Of a stretch of DNA of 64,000 nt, positions 17,515 through 25,803 are shown one piece after another. Each line of letters starts with the position of its first letter. The first letter of the stretch is position 1. Source of the DNA: Bdellovibrio sp. NC01 (lineage in GTDB: Bacteria > Bdellovibrionota > Bdellovibrionia > Bdellovibrionales > Bdellovibrionaceae); NCBI RefSeq assembly GCF_006874625.1, contig NZ_CP030034.1, forward strand, positions 3,472,001-3,536,000, read 5' to 3'. Under the pieces are notes generated by a model that saw only the letters and a program-made list of their open reading frames with translations, was not told where the DNA came from and did no database searches. The translations under genes were made by a program, and so were the position numbers.

Positions 17515-18318
17515 CTATCTGCGTTTGTACCCAGCGTACTTCTCAGAAATGATCTGAGCTTTTTCTGGTTTAAGTAAATTCATAATATCAGCAGCATTTT
17601 TCTTTTTCATACGACCAAGTATTTCAACGACCAAATCCTCGTCCATTGTCTCGAAGATCTTAGCCGCTTGTGGTGGCTTCATATTCGAGTACATCTGTAC
17701 CAAGGTATCGATCTTCTGGTCGTCAGCCTTGACACGCTCTTCAAGCATTGAAGAGATCTTGCCGCGCATCTCTTCCAATTCTTTGAGGCGTTTATCAAGT
17801 TCGGACTTTTGCGCCTGAAGTTCTGATTCTTGACGATTCAATTCTTCTTCGCGTGCATCTAATTCTTTTTTTCTATCGTTCAATTTCGTCAGGTGATCGA
17901 TATCTTCTGTTGTTAACGCAGAAGATTTCTTTTCACCGTCAGCGGCTTCGTCTTTTTTCTCTGCAGCTGCGGCTTTTTCTTCTGGTTTGGACGGAACGTT
18001 TTCAGCAACCGCTTCACCAGTCATTGTGATTTCTACGCGCTTCACCATGCGCTCAACTTCTTCGTGGTTTTGTACTCCCCACAAAGCAAGAAGCAATCCC
18101 ATAAAGGAAACAGCCATCATTTTCCAAGGAATCGATTTTTTCTTTTTCTTTTTTGGCCCAGACATTTTCATGCGACGGCGGATCTGTTGCTCGATATCTT
18201 CAGAGGCTAAATCAAGATGCAAACGTGGAGCAGCAGGATTCTTACGAAACTTAACTCCGCTATTTTCGTCAGCAGCTTTGCGAGCATTTTTAAAGAATTG
18301 ATCGTATCCGCTTTTCAT
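17515..18318 (-). CDS. MotE/YlxF-like flagellar protein with MgtE N-terminal-type domain
   Basis: A 267-residue protein placed just after fliJ, where MotE/YlxF-type genes often lie. It has a basic cytoplasmic N-terminus, one membrane segment (about 67-82, WKMMAVSFMGLLLALWG), a Glu/Lys-rich coiled coil (about 135-195), and a C-terminal MgtE-N/FliG-like helical domain (PPQAAKIFETMDEDLVVEILGRMKKKNAADIM). The coiled coil and C-terminal domain should face the periplasm. Related proteins help assemble motor or periplasmic flagellar parts; the exact role here is inferred. Confidence 0.75.
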   Translation of the reverse strand: MKSGYDQFFKNARKAADENSGVKFRKNPAAPRLHLDLASEDIEQQIRRRMKMSGPKKKKKKSIPWKMMAVSFMGLLLALWGVQNHEEVERMVKRVEITMTGEAVAENVPSKPEEKAAAAEKKDEAADGEKKSSALTTEDIDHLTKLNDRKKELDAREEELNRQESELQAQKSELDKRLKELEEMRGKISSMLEERVKADDQKIDTLVQMYSNMKPPQAAKIFETMDEDLVVEILGRMKKKNAADIMNLLKPEKAQIISEKYAGYKRR

Positions 18319-18322
18319 CTAT

Positions 18323-18772
18323 CTATGATTCCTTCACAGCTTTGAAGCGCAAGATGGTATTTTCATCCATCTCTTTCTGATCTTGAATAGTTCGTTCCGC
18401 TTTGTAGGCCTCGAATTTATTCTCGCGCATCTTCTCCATAATTTTATAGTCTAGAGCCGCTTGTCGCAAAATCTCTCTTTTGGCCTCGACCAATTTCTCG
18501 ACCTGTTGGACTTTTGCGACCTGATGCGCGATGCGAAGCTTTTGACCTGTAAGGAATTCGTGAATTTGTGAGAGTGCTGGACCTTGGGCCCCGCCAGTCT
18601 GAGAAAGCATCCCCATGCGGGCACGCGCTTCTTGGACATCCTGATTCATTTTATCGAGAAGGGCTTGTTCTTCATTCAAAACCGCAACGACATCCTGAAA
18701 GTCTTTCTGTGCAAGACTTTCCTTCACCTTACGGTGATCCATCACTTTTTGAAGAGGAAATTTAAATTTCAA
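18323..18772 (-). CDS. fliJ: Flagellar export chaperone FliJ
   Basis: A 149-residue, almost entirely coiled-coil protein (KFPLQKVMDHRKVKESLAQKDF at the start). It fits FliJ by length, sequence character and position directly after fliI. FliJ binds FliI and FlhA and helps deliver export substrates. The start is TTG 18772 with GAGGG upstream. Four bases separate it from the next gene. Confidence 0.8.
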   Translation of the reverse strand: MKFKFPLQKVMDHRKVKESLAQKDFQDVVAVLNEEQALLDKMNQDVQEARARMGMLSQTGGAQGPALSQIHEFLTGQKLRIAHQVAKVQQVEKLVEAKREILRQAALDYKIMEKMRENKFEAYKAERTIQDQKEMDENTILRFKAVKES

Positions 18773-18805
18773 TTAAGCCCTCGCGCTTCCTGCGCTCTTG
18801 CTAAA

Positions 18806-20134
18806 TTATGCGTTAATAAGAATCTGCTGCATCATGCGAACAGTGCTGGTGAAGTTCGTTGGATCTTCGACTCTTTGTTTTAAGAAGTCGTTAACCTGAT
18901 CGATGACTTTCACAGCTTTATCAATCTTTGGATTTGAACCTGGTTTGTAAGCACCAATGTTAATCAAATCTTCAGCGTCTTTATAAACAGCCAAGGTTTC
19001 ACGCAGCTTTTGTGCAAGCTTCACGTGCTCTGGCGACGAAACGGCTTTCATCACACGACTTGCACTTTGCATGATATCGATCGCCGGGAAGTGGCCGCGA
19101 GCAGCCAAGGCACGACTCAAAACAATGTGACCATCGACGATCGAACGAACAGAGTCCCCGATCGGATCATTCATGTCGTCACCCTCTACGAGGGTTGTAT
19201 AAAAACCTGTGATACTGCCTTCACCTTCGAAAGAACCTGCGCGCTCCAAAAGTTTTGGCAACGTCGCAAATACTGACGGCGTGTAACCTTTTTGTGAAGG
19301 TGGTTCGCCCGTGCTAAGACCGATTTCACGTTGTGCCATTGCAAAACGAGTCACCGAATCCATCATCAGAAGAACGTTTTTGCCCTGTGAACAGAAATAC
19401 TCTGCCAATGCGGTTGCGACATAAGCACCACGCATACGAAGCAAAGGACTTTGATCACTGGTCACACACACAACCACAGAGCGAGCCATCCCCTCTGGTC
19501 CCAAATCATGCTCGATAAATTCGCGAACCTCACGGCCACGTTCACCGATCATCGCGATAACGTTTACGTCAGCGCTGGTGTTTCGAGCCATCATCCCCAA
19601 AAGGACGGACTTACCCACACCGGAACCTGCCATAATTGCGACACGCTGACCTAGACCGGCGGTTAATGCCCCGTTAATAGAGCGAATACCAACGTCAATA
19701 GGTTGTCTAATAGGTCTGCGGGCCAAAGGATTTCTGACTTCGCTGTATAAAGGGATCTCGCGGAAGTTTTCGACTTCGCCTTTGGAATCTAAAGGACGAC
19801 CCAAACCATCAACCACACGGCCCAAAAGCTCTTCGCCGGCACGAACGGTTGCGATTTGACGAGAAAGAATAATTTTAGAACCTAAAGCGACGCCTCTCAT
19901 ATCGTTGAGGGCCATCATCAAGACGTGTTTGTCTTTAAAACCAACCACTTCAGCTAAGAACGTTTTTTCTGTTCCCGCTGGAGCGATTTGTACGATACTT
20001 CCGACGCTAGCGCCTGGAAGGTAGCCCTTGATAAGCATCCCGTTGACCTCTGTCACCTTACCGCTATCGCGAGTTAAGTGAGTGGTGTCTACAAGATCGG
20101 AATACTTTTCAAGGTTCAATTCCAATTCAGACAT
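18806..20134 (-). CDS. fliI: Flagellum-specific ATPase FliI
   Basis: A 442-residue ATPase of the flagellar type III export apparatus, related to F1 beta. Walker A GSGVGKSVLLGMMARNTSADV, then IGERGREVREFIE, Walker B NVLLMMDSVTRFAMAQREIGLS and the GEPPSQKGYTPSVFATLPKLLERAG segment are all typical. Its ATG overlaps the fliH stop codon by one base (TAATG). Confidence 0.95.
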   Translation of the reverse strand: MSELELNLEKYSDLVDTTHLTRDSGKVTEVNGMLIKGYLPGASVGSIVQIAPAGTEKTFLAEVVGFKDKHVLMMALNDMRGVALGSKIILSRQIATVRAGEELLGRVVDGLGRPLDSKGEVENFREIPLYSEVRNPLARRPIRQPIDVGIRSINGALTAGLGQRVAIMAGSGVGKSVLLGMMARNTSADVNVIAMIGERGREVREFIEHDLGPEGMARSVVVCVTSDQSPLLRMRGAYVATALAEYFCSQGKNVLLMMDSVTRFAMAQREIGLSTGEPPSQKGYTPSVFATLPKLLERAGSFEGEGSITGFYTTLVEGDDMNDPIGDSVRSIVDGHIVLSRALAARGHFPAIDIMQSASRVMKAVSSPEHVKLAQKLRETLAVYKDAEDLINIGAYKPGSNPKIDKAVKVIDQVNDFLKQRVEDPTNFTSTVRMMQQILINA

Positions 20135-20946
20135 TAACCAGCAATCCTGTCTTTAACTTTAGGCATATTTTCAGAAAGAGTTTTCCAAAGCTGTTCCACA
20201 CGTTGTTCAACGCGCGCATCGACTTCGCCGTAGTTCGTTTCCACGATACAACCGCCATCAGCCAATTCAGCATTTGGTTCGAAGTGAATCTTTTTAACGA
20301 ATTCAAATTCACGGCCTGTTTCTTTTTTCAACTCTTCAAGGAAATCGAATTGTGATTGAGAAACATGAACTGTGATTTCTTCTTCATCTTGCGCCAAAGC
20401 AACAGCATCACGAAGGATTTGCACCATCGCCTCGTTGTTACCTTCCAATTGTGTTTTCGCTAGGCGAGCTGCCATCTGGAAAGACAATTTCACAAGGTGA
20501 GTTTCATTGAACGTCGCCATTTCCGTCTTTAGTTCTTTCACTGCTAAAAGCAATTGATCCAAAGTCGTCATGCGTTCTGCAATTTCAGCGGATACTTTTT
20601 CAAAAGCTTCTTTACGACCTTCTTCAAGGCCCAACTCGTAAGCTTGTTGATAAGCCTGCTCTTGAATCTCTTTTAGTTTTTCAAGAGCTGCCGCTTCAAT
20701 CTTTTCTTCTTCATTTACTTTTTCAACTTGATCGACGCCCGTTTGCACACGAACGGCATCATTCATGCGGAAATCTGATCCACGTTGTTTTTCGTGGACG
20801 TAATTCATCGCCTGCTCTGGAGTGCCTAGGTCAAAACGCATTGGAACGAATTCCAACACGGTTTGATCAGCCAACTCTTTAGAGAGGACAGATTTCGCTT
20901 TACGTACTGGAGCGCCATTGCTGGCACCGCTATTAGACCATGGCAT
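20134..20946 (-). CDS. fliH: Flagellar assembly protein FliH
   Basis: Negative regulator and peripheral stalk of FliI. About 270 residues from ATG 20946; a TTG at 20967 would add seven. The middle part is helical (AAALEKLKEIQEQAYQQAYELGLEEGRKEAFEK, with GxxxG-like spacing), and the C-terminal region around VHVSQSQFDFLEEL resembles the FliH/YscL/AtpE-type domain. It lies between fliG and fliI, overlapping fliG by 14 bp. Confidence 0.88.
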   Translation of the reverse strand: MPWSNSGASNGAPVRKAKSVLSKELADQTVLEFVPMRFDLGTPEQAMNYVHEKQRGSDFRMNDAVRVQTGVDQVEKVNEEEKIEAAALEKLKEIQEQAYQQAYELGLEEGRKEAFEKVSAEIAERMTTLDQLLLAVKELKTEMATFNETHLVKLSFQMAARLAKTQLEGNNEAMVQILRDAVALAQDEEEITVHVSQSQFDFLEELKKETGREFEFVKKIHFEPNAELADGGCIVETNYGEVDARVEQRVEQLWKTLSENMPKVKDRIAG

Positions 20947-21967
20947 CTTCCGAACCGCCTCTTGCAATTAGGATCTTTCCTTCTGCTTCCAAACGACGAG
21001 CCGCATTTACGATCTCTTGTTGTGCAGATTCTACGTCTGACAGACGAGAAGGTCCCATGTTCGACAAGTCTTCGCGTAACATCTCTGCCGCACGAGCTGA
21101 GATATTTTTGAAAACTTTTGTACGAATTTCTTCGCTTGAAGTTTTGAGCGCAAGCAATAGCTTGTCGTTCGGAACTTCTTTGAGAAGCGTTTGGATACCG
21201 CGATCGTCGATTTTGACGATATCGTCGAATACGAACATAAGTTTGCGAATCTCTTCCGCAAGAAGAGGATCTTTCTCTTCCAAGCGTGACATGATCGCTG
21301 TTTCTGTATTCTTGTCCATAACGTTGAGCATTTCGGCAACTGGTTGAACACCACCAAGGCTGGCTTGTTCGACTGTTGCTGTATTAGATAATTGATTTTT
21401 CAATACGCGGTCGATCTCTGCGATCAACTCTGGGTCCACGTGCTCCAAGTTTGCCATACGCAAAACCACTTCCGCTTGAAGTGCTTCTGGAAGACGTTTT
21501 AGAACCTCACCTTTTTTCTCTGGCTCAAGATGCGCAAGGATCACCGCAACAGTTTGCGGATGTTCGTTCACTAGGAACGTTGCCAAAGATTTCGCATCGA
21601 CCATCTCTAGTGATTCCAAAGAACGCGAACCACCCGATGTGATATTCAAACCACCCAGGATACCGCGGGCACGTTCTTCACCCAAAGCATCTACGATTGT
21701 ATCTTTCGCAGAGATGTCTTCAGAGAAGATATAGTCTTCAGTTTCAGAGATCATTTCATAGTATTCTTCCAACACACGTTTTGTGACGTGAACTGGAACA
21801 ACACGCAATTTACTCATTTGATTGATAAGCTTGCGGATGTCGGCATCGTCCATACGACGAAGCAAAACCTTCACCGCATCACGGCCCAAGTAATTGATAA
21901 GGATTGCGGCCTTATCAAAACCTTTTAGATTTTCATACTCGATATTCTCGGCCTTATGAAGTTTCAT
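20933..21967 (-). CDS. fliG: Flagellar motor switch protein FliG
   Basis: A 344-residue C-ring protein that connects the MS ring to the stator and produces torque. The EHPQ motif (NEHPQTVAVILAHLEPEKKGEVL) sits in the middle domain. The C-terminal torque domain is MFVFDDIVKIDDRGIQTLLKEV and following, with charged residues. Length is normal. Its ATG overlaps the fliF stop by one base. Confidence 0.95.
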   Translation of the reverse strand: MKLHKAENIEYENLKGFDKAAILINYLGRDAVKVLLRRMDDADIRKLINQMSKLRVVPVHVTKRVLEEYYEMISETEDYIFSEDISAKDTIVDALGEERARGILGGLNITSGGSRSLESLEMVDAKSLATFLVNEHPQTVAVILAHLEPEKKGEVLKRLPEALQAEVVLRMANLEHVDPELIAEIDRVLKNQLSNTATVEQASLGGVQPVAEMLNVMDKNTETAIMSRLEEKDPLLAEEIRKLMFVFDDIVKIDDRGIQTLLKEVPNDKLLLALKTSSEEIRTKVFKNISARAAEMLREDLSNMGPSRLSDVESAQQEIVNAARRLEAEGKILIARGGSEDAMV

Positions 21968-23619
21968 TAGCCATCCTTCCTAACAAGCCACATGCCAAAC
22001 GCGTTCGCTGCTTTTTCTTCATCACGGCTCATTGATGCCATGATACGGTCTTTCAGCAATTCACTTTCAGCCTTCTCTGGGTCGATAGATTCCTGCAGAA
22101 CAGGAAGAGCGGTCGACATACCAGGAAGAGAGTTATCAACGGACTGCAATTCTTCCAATTCCTCGATCGTACGTGGCAACATTTCCTCAACAGAGTCTTG
22201 GAAGCTGTCTGTAATCCATTGCATGAATGGACGAACCACGATGAAGAAGAACAACGCCAAAGAGAAACCTAGCAAAGCCCATTTGAACAATGCATGGATC
22301 AACTTTTTACGCTCAAGCGTCGTCAAGATTTTCTCTGCTTCAGAGAAGTCTTCTGGTTGGAACTGGATCGTTTCGATTTTTACACTGTCACCGCGAGCGG
22401 CATTGAAACCGATAGCACTTTTAACAAGGTCTTCGTATTTCTTAACTTCTTCAGCAGAACGAGGTGCCCATTTAGTTTCAGTTGTGCCATCAGGTTTCGT
22501 TGTTGTTGTCGCGATTCCATCAACGACAACCGCAACACTGACACGCTCAAGATTGCCGGCAGTTTCTCTGATATTACGAACTGTTTTAGGCACTTCGTAA
22601 TTCACTGTCTTCAATTCTTTTTTAACGTCTTGTTTGAAACCAACTTGGCCGCTGTTATCTTCAGCACCCGGGATATTTGAACGAGAACCCGGAACACCTG
22701 AAGGATTTGTTCTTGCGCCATCCAAAGATTCTTCTTCAGATTGTTGCGATTTGATTGCTGTTTTATCTGGATCAACAAGTTCTTCTACGGAAGAGATCAC
22801 ACGGTGATTCAAAGTCGCATCGACTTTCGCTACCACTTTCGCATGACCAACGACTTTAGAAAGAATGTCTTCAATACGACCTTCAAGATCGCGCTCTACT
22901 TTTGCTTTCAAATCTAGCAATTCGTTGGAACCACCCGTTGAACCATCAGAAGTACGAGTCAAAACTTTACCGCGTTCATCAAGAACCGCGACTTTATCTG
23001 GGTCCATACCTTCAACGGCATTTGCCACTAGGTAACGGATACCACGAACTTGATCAGGGGAAAGTTCTTTACCTTGGTGAAGTTCAACAACGACAGACGC
23101 CGATGGTTGACCGCCTTCTTCAAGGAACGTTTTTTTGTTTGGAAGAGCTAAGATAACTTTAGATTGTTTTACCGCTGTCAAAGTGTTGATGGCTCTCATC
23201 AACTCACCTTGAAGAGCACGTTGGTAATTGATTTTCTGAGCGTAAGAGTTCACGCCGAAATCTTGTTTGTCGAAAAGCTCAAGACCGATGTTACCCATTT
23301 TTGGAGAACCGATCTCTGCCATCAACGTCATTTGCGTTGAGTGCAAAAGCTCTTTAGGGATTGCGACTGTTTTACCGCCATCACGAAGTTGGAAAGGAAT
23401 ATTTTTTTCGTTCAACTTCGCAACGATAGAAGAAACTTGTTCCGTAGGGATGTTCGTAAACAATGGAACATAGTCTTTACCTGATGCCATGAAAAGCATC
23501 GTACACAACGCCACAAGCGCGATAACTGTAACCGCGATGACTGAAAGCCTCTTGGTTGGACCCAGATTTTTAAAGAACTCACGAAACTGGACAACCAATC
23601 CACCGAAAATTTTGTTCAA
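21967..23619 (-). CDS. fliF: Flagellar MS-ring protein FliF
   Basis: A 550-residue inner-membrane ring protein and the base of the flagellar motor. TM1 is about 23-46 and TM2 about 440-462. Between them are the ring-building motifs: FTNIPTEQVSSIVAKLNEKNIPFQL, NYQRALQGELMRAINTLTAVKQSKV and SASVVVELHQGKELSPDQVRGIRYLVANAVEGMDP. The C-terminal cytoplasmic helix binds FliG. The start is TTG 23619 with AGAAGGGG upstream. Confidence 0.94.
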   Translation of the reverse strand: MNKIFGGLVVQFREFFKNLGPTKRLSVIAVTVIALVALCTMLFMASGKDYVPLFTNIPTEQVSSIVAKLNEKNIPFQLRDGGKTVAIPKELLHSTQMTLMAEIGSPKMGNIGLELFDKQDFGVNSYAQKINYQRALQGELMRAINTLTAVKQSKVILALPNKKTFLEEGGQPSASVVVELHQGKELSPDQVRGIRYLVANAVEGMDPDKVAVLDERGKVLTRTSDGSTGGSNELLDLKAKVERDLEGRIEDILSKVVGHAKVVAKVDATLNHRVISSVEELVDPDKTAIKSQQSEEESLDGARTNPSGVPGSRSNIPGAEDNSGQVGFKQDVKKELKTVNYEVPKTVRNIRETAGNLERVSVAVVVDGIATTTTKPDGTTETKWAPRSAEEVKKYEDLVKSAIGFNAARGDSVKIETIQFQPEDFSEAEKILTTLERKKLIHALFKWALLGFSLALFFFIVVRPFMQWITDSFQDSVEEMLPRTIEELEELQSVDNSLPGMSTALPVLQESIDPEKAESELLKDRIMASMSRDEEKAANAFGMWLVRKDG

Positions 23620-23679
23620 AGCGATCCCCTTCTACTTAGAACTCTGCTGCATCCGAAAACTTTTAAAATAAACTTAGAA

Positions 23680-24015
23680 CTAAACCTGCATCTTCATGAC
23701 TTCTTGGTACGCATCAATAATCTTGTTGCGCACTTGAACCATCACTCTCAATGCGATGTCTGCACGTTCTGCTGCGATCATTGCACCAGCAACGTCATCT
23801 GTTTTTCCCGTCGCAACGTTCTGAGCAAAAGTGTCAGATGACTTTTGCAATTCGTTTACGGAATTAACAGCGTCTTTCAAGGTATCGGCGAAGCTCTTGC
23901 CAGATTCAGCTGAACTACCAACGGATGAAGGGCCCTCGACAGAAAGAGACTTGGAATCACGTATGTTTCCAGTGTCGAGAAATCTGTTTGCATTCGATAC
24001 AGTAAAACCCTCCAT
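23680..24015 (-). CDS. fliE: Flagellar hook-basal body complex protein FliE
   Basis: A 111-residue protein that joins the MS ring to the rod. SFADTLKDAVNSVNELQKSSDTFAQNVATGKTDDVAGAMIAAERADIALRVMVQVRNKIIDAYQEVMKMQV is the typical FliE C-terminal region (split here by reading 23680-23890). ATG 24015 is preceded by AGGAGAGG; a start at 24036 would lie upstream of that site. Confidence 0.92.
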   Translation of the reverse strand: MEGFTVSNANRFLDTGNIRDSKSLSVEGPSSVGSSAESGKSFADTLKDAVNSVNELQKSSDTFAQNVATGKTDDVAGAMIAAERADIALRVMVQVRNKIIDAYQEVMKMQV

Positions 24016-24089
24016 GGCTTCACCTCTCCTTATCAAAATAGTAATCTAAACTAACTCAAAATTCCTGCTTTTTTAGCCAGGTCCAGGAA

Positions 24090-24533
24090 CTATCTTCCTA
24101 TCTCTAATGCGCTCATCGCCATATCTTTTGACGCCTGCAACGCAGAGACGTTCGCCTCGTAGGAACGCGATGACTGTATCATATTGGTCATCTCTTCCAT
24201 GAGGTTGATATTGGGATAAGCTACGTATCCATCAGCATTTGCGTCTGGATGATCCGGCTCGTACTTCAATAGCGGAGCCTTACGATCCGAGACCACATCA
24301 GTGACCTGGACTCGTTGGAAATTTCCATGAGGGTCCGTCCCAGTGATGATTTCGCCAAAATTTTTAGCGTCTGGCATCGATTCGAACACCACGTCTTTTC
24401 TACGGTACGGACCACCTTCCGGCGTCTGTGTCGTATTGATGTTCGCGATGTTAGAAGCAATGGTATTCATGCGCATTCTTTGCGCCGCCATACCACTCGA
24501 ACTAATTCTCATCCCTGTTAAAAAATCAGCCAT
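24090..24533 (-). CDS. flgC: Flagellar basal-body rod protein FlgC
   Basis: A 147-residue proximal rod protein. It has the N-terminal rod signature FLTGMRISSSGMAAQRMRMN and IASNIANINTTQTPEGGPYRRKDVVFE, and the C-terminal NLMEEMTNMIQSSRSYEANVSALQASKDM. Normal length and position. Confidence 0.94.
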   Translation of the reverse strand: MADFLTGMRISSSGMAAQRMRMNTIASNIANINTTQTPEGGPYRRKDVVFESMPDAKNFGEIITGTDPHGNFQRVQVTDVVSDRKAPLLKYEPDHPDANADGYVAYPNINLMEEMTNMIQSSRSYEANVSALQASKDMAMSALEIGR

Positions 24534-24545
24534 TGATTGCTCCTA

Positions 24546-24959
24546 TTATCTACCGTCGCCAGCAGCGTATTTTAAAGCAGCCATTTTTTTATTAATCAAT
24601 TGCAGAGCTGTCTTGTACATGATGGCATTTTCCGACAATGCCGACATTTCTTTTTCAAGATCGACAGTGTTGCCATCGTTGTTCACAGCGCCTTCTGGAT
24701 TTTCGTAAATATCAGGACGAGTCTTCGCCGCAGACAAACCACCCACCGCAAAATGCTCGGGGCTGCTTGTGCTTAAAGAGTTCATGCCATCCATGTCCAG
24801 GGCACGAGACAAAGCATCTTCGAAATCCATTTTCTTTGCATGGTATCCCGGAGTCTCTGCGTTCGCGATGTTAGAAGACGTTACGTTGTGACGTAACTGT
24901 CTCATGCGCATAGAAGTCGCTAAGGCATTGGTGGTTTTATCGAATAAATCACCACTCAT
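24546..24959 (-). CDS. flgB: Flagellar basal-body rod protein FlgB
   Basis: A 137-residue proximal rod protein. Its signature is MRMRQLRHNVTSSNIANAETPGYHAKKMDFEDAL, and it ends with the helical segment KEMSALSENAIMYKTALQLINKKM. Its ATG overlaps the stop of the upstream AAA+ regulator (ATGA), so the two are translationally coupled. Confidence 0.94.
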   Translation of the reverse strand: MSGDLFDKTTNALATSMRMRQLRHNVTSSNIANAETPGYHAKKMDFEDALSRALDMDGMNSLSTSSPEHFAVGGLSAAKTRPDIYENPEGAVNNDGNTVDLEKEMSALSENAIMYKTALQLINKKMAALKYAAGDGR

Positions 24960-25795
24960 ACTACCGCCTCCTTATATTCATTGAGTTTGTTTCTCAAAGT
25001 ACGAATGCTAATACCTAACATCTGAGCCGCGCGAGTACGGTTCTGAGCCGTCAACTCCAAGGTCTGTAAGATGAGACGCTTCTCGACTTCAGAAAGGGAC
25101 ATGCCTGGGGCAAAATCCACTGACATATCCTCAGCAACGGCCTCAAATTGAATAGAATCGGCGCCGATCACTGAATTTTTTGCAAGAACCACAGAACGCT
25201 CGATCACATTTTCAAGTTCGCGGATGTTTCCAGGCCAGTTCCACGAGTTCAAACGCGAATATGCGTCAGCCGAAAACTGCAAGCCCGATTTACCGTGCAT
25301 GATTTGTGAAACTTCCAAAATAAAGTTCACGATATTGTGGAAATCAATAGCGCGATCTTCCAAACGTGGAAGTTCCAAATGTACAACTGCGATTTTATAA
25401 AACAGATCTTGGCGGAATTGTTCTTGCTTCACCATCGCGCGGATATCACGACGAGACGTAGAGATGAAACGAGGTTTTGTTCCATCCGTGCGTTCAGCCA
25501 ATTTCATCAATTCAGTTTGAATTGCAGAAGAAGCTGCATCCAAATCTTCAATCAAAAGAGTGCCACCTTCAACACGGGCGAAATCAAAACCACCTGGGTT
25601 TTTGCACTCTAGAACATACAAGCGAGAAGAACGGCTCTTCGTATAAATGTAACGAGCCAAGCTTGTTTTACCTACACCAGCTTCACCGACAATAAGAAGG
25701 CTAGCTTGCGTTGGCGCCAATTGCAGGCTCAACTGCTTCGCTTCATTCACCTTTTTGTCTTCGATGTGTAGAGCATCAAAATCAAAGTACGACAT
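24956..25795 (-). CDS. AAA+ Fis-type flagellar regulator lacking the GAFTGA loop
   Basis: A 279-residue relative of sigma-54 activators (FlgR/FlbD/NtrC group) without a receiver domain. Walker A is GEAGVGKT (37-44), Walker B LLIEDLD (80-86), sensor I STSRRD, arginine finger region FRQDLFYK (127-134), sensor II WPGNIRELE (187-195), and a Fis-type HTH NRTRAAQMLGISIRTLRNKL (252-271). The stretch between Walker A and B is only about 35 residues, roughly half the usual, and the sigma-54-binding GAFTGA loop is absent. It is therefore unlikely to activate sigma-54 in the classical way. The upstream AMIN-TPR gene stop lies inside its SD (TAGGAGACAGG). Confidence 0.85.
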   Translation of the reverse strand: MSYFDFDALHIEDKKVNEAKQLSLQLAPTQASLLIVGEAGVGKTSLARYIYTKSRSSRLYVLECKNPGGFDFARVEGGTLLIEDLDAASSAIQTELMKLAERTDGTKPRFISTSRRDIRAMVKQEQFRQDLFYKIAVVHLELPRLEDRAIDFHNIVNFILEVSQIMHGKSGLQFSADAYSRLNSWNWPGNIRELENVIERSVVLAKNSVIGADSIQFEAVAEDMSVDFAPGMSLSEVEKRLILQTLELTAQNRTRAAQMLGISIRTLRNKLNEYKEAVV

Positions 25796-25803
25796 CCTGT
25801 CTC

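Noticed and set aside
16933-17577. 214-codon plus-strand reading frame opposite fliK
   Set aside because: Antisense shadow of the low-complexity FliK gene; Ser/Phe-rich translation of a Lys/Glu-rich frame.
21992-22600. 202-codon plus-strand frame opposite fliF
   Set aside because: Shadow of a confident gene, no SD and no recognisable protein.
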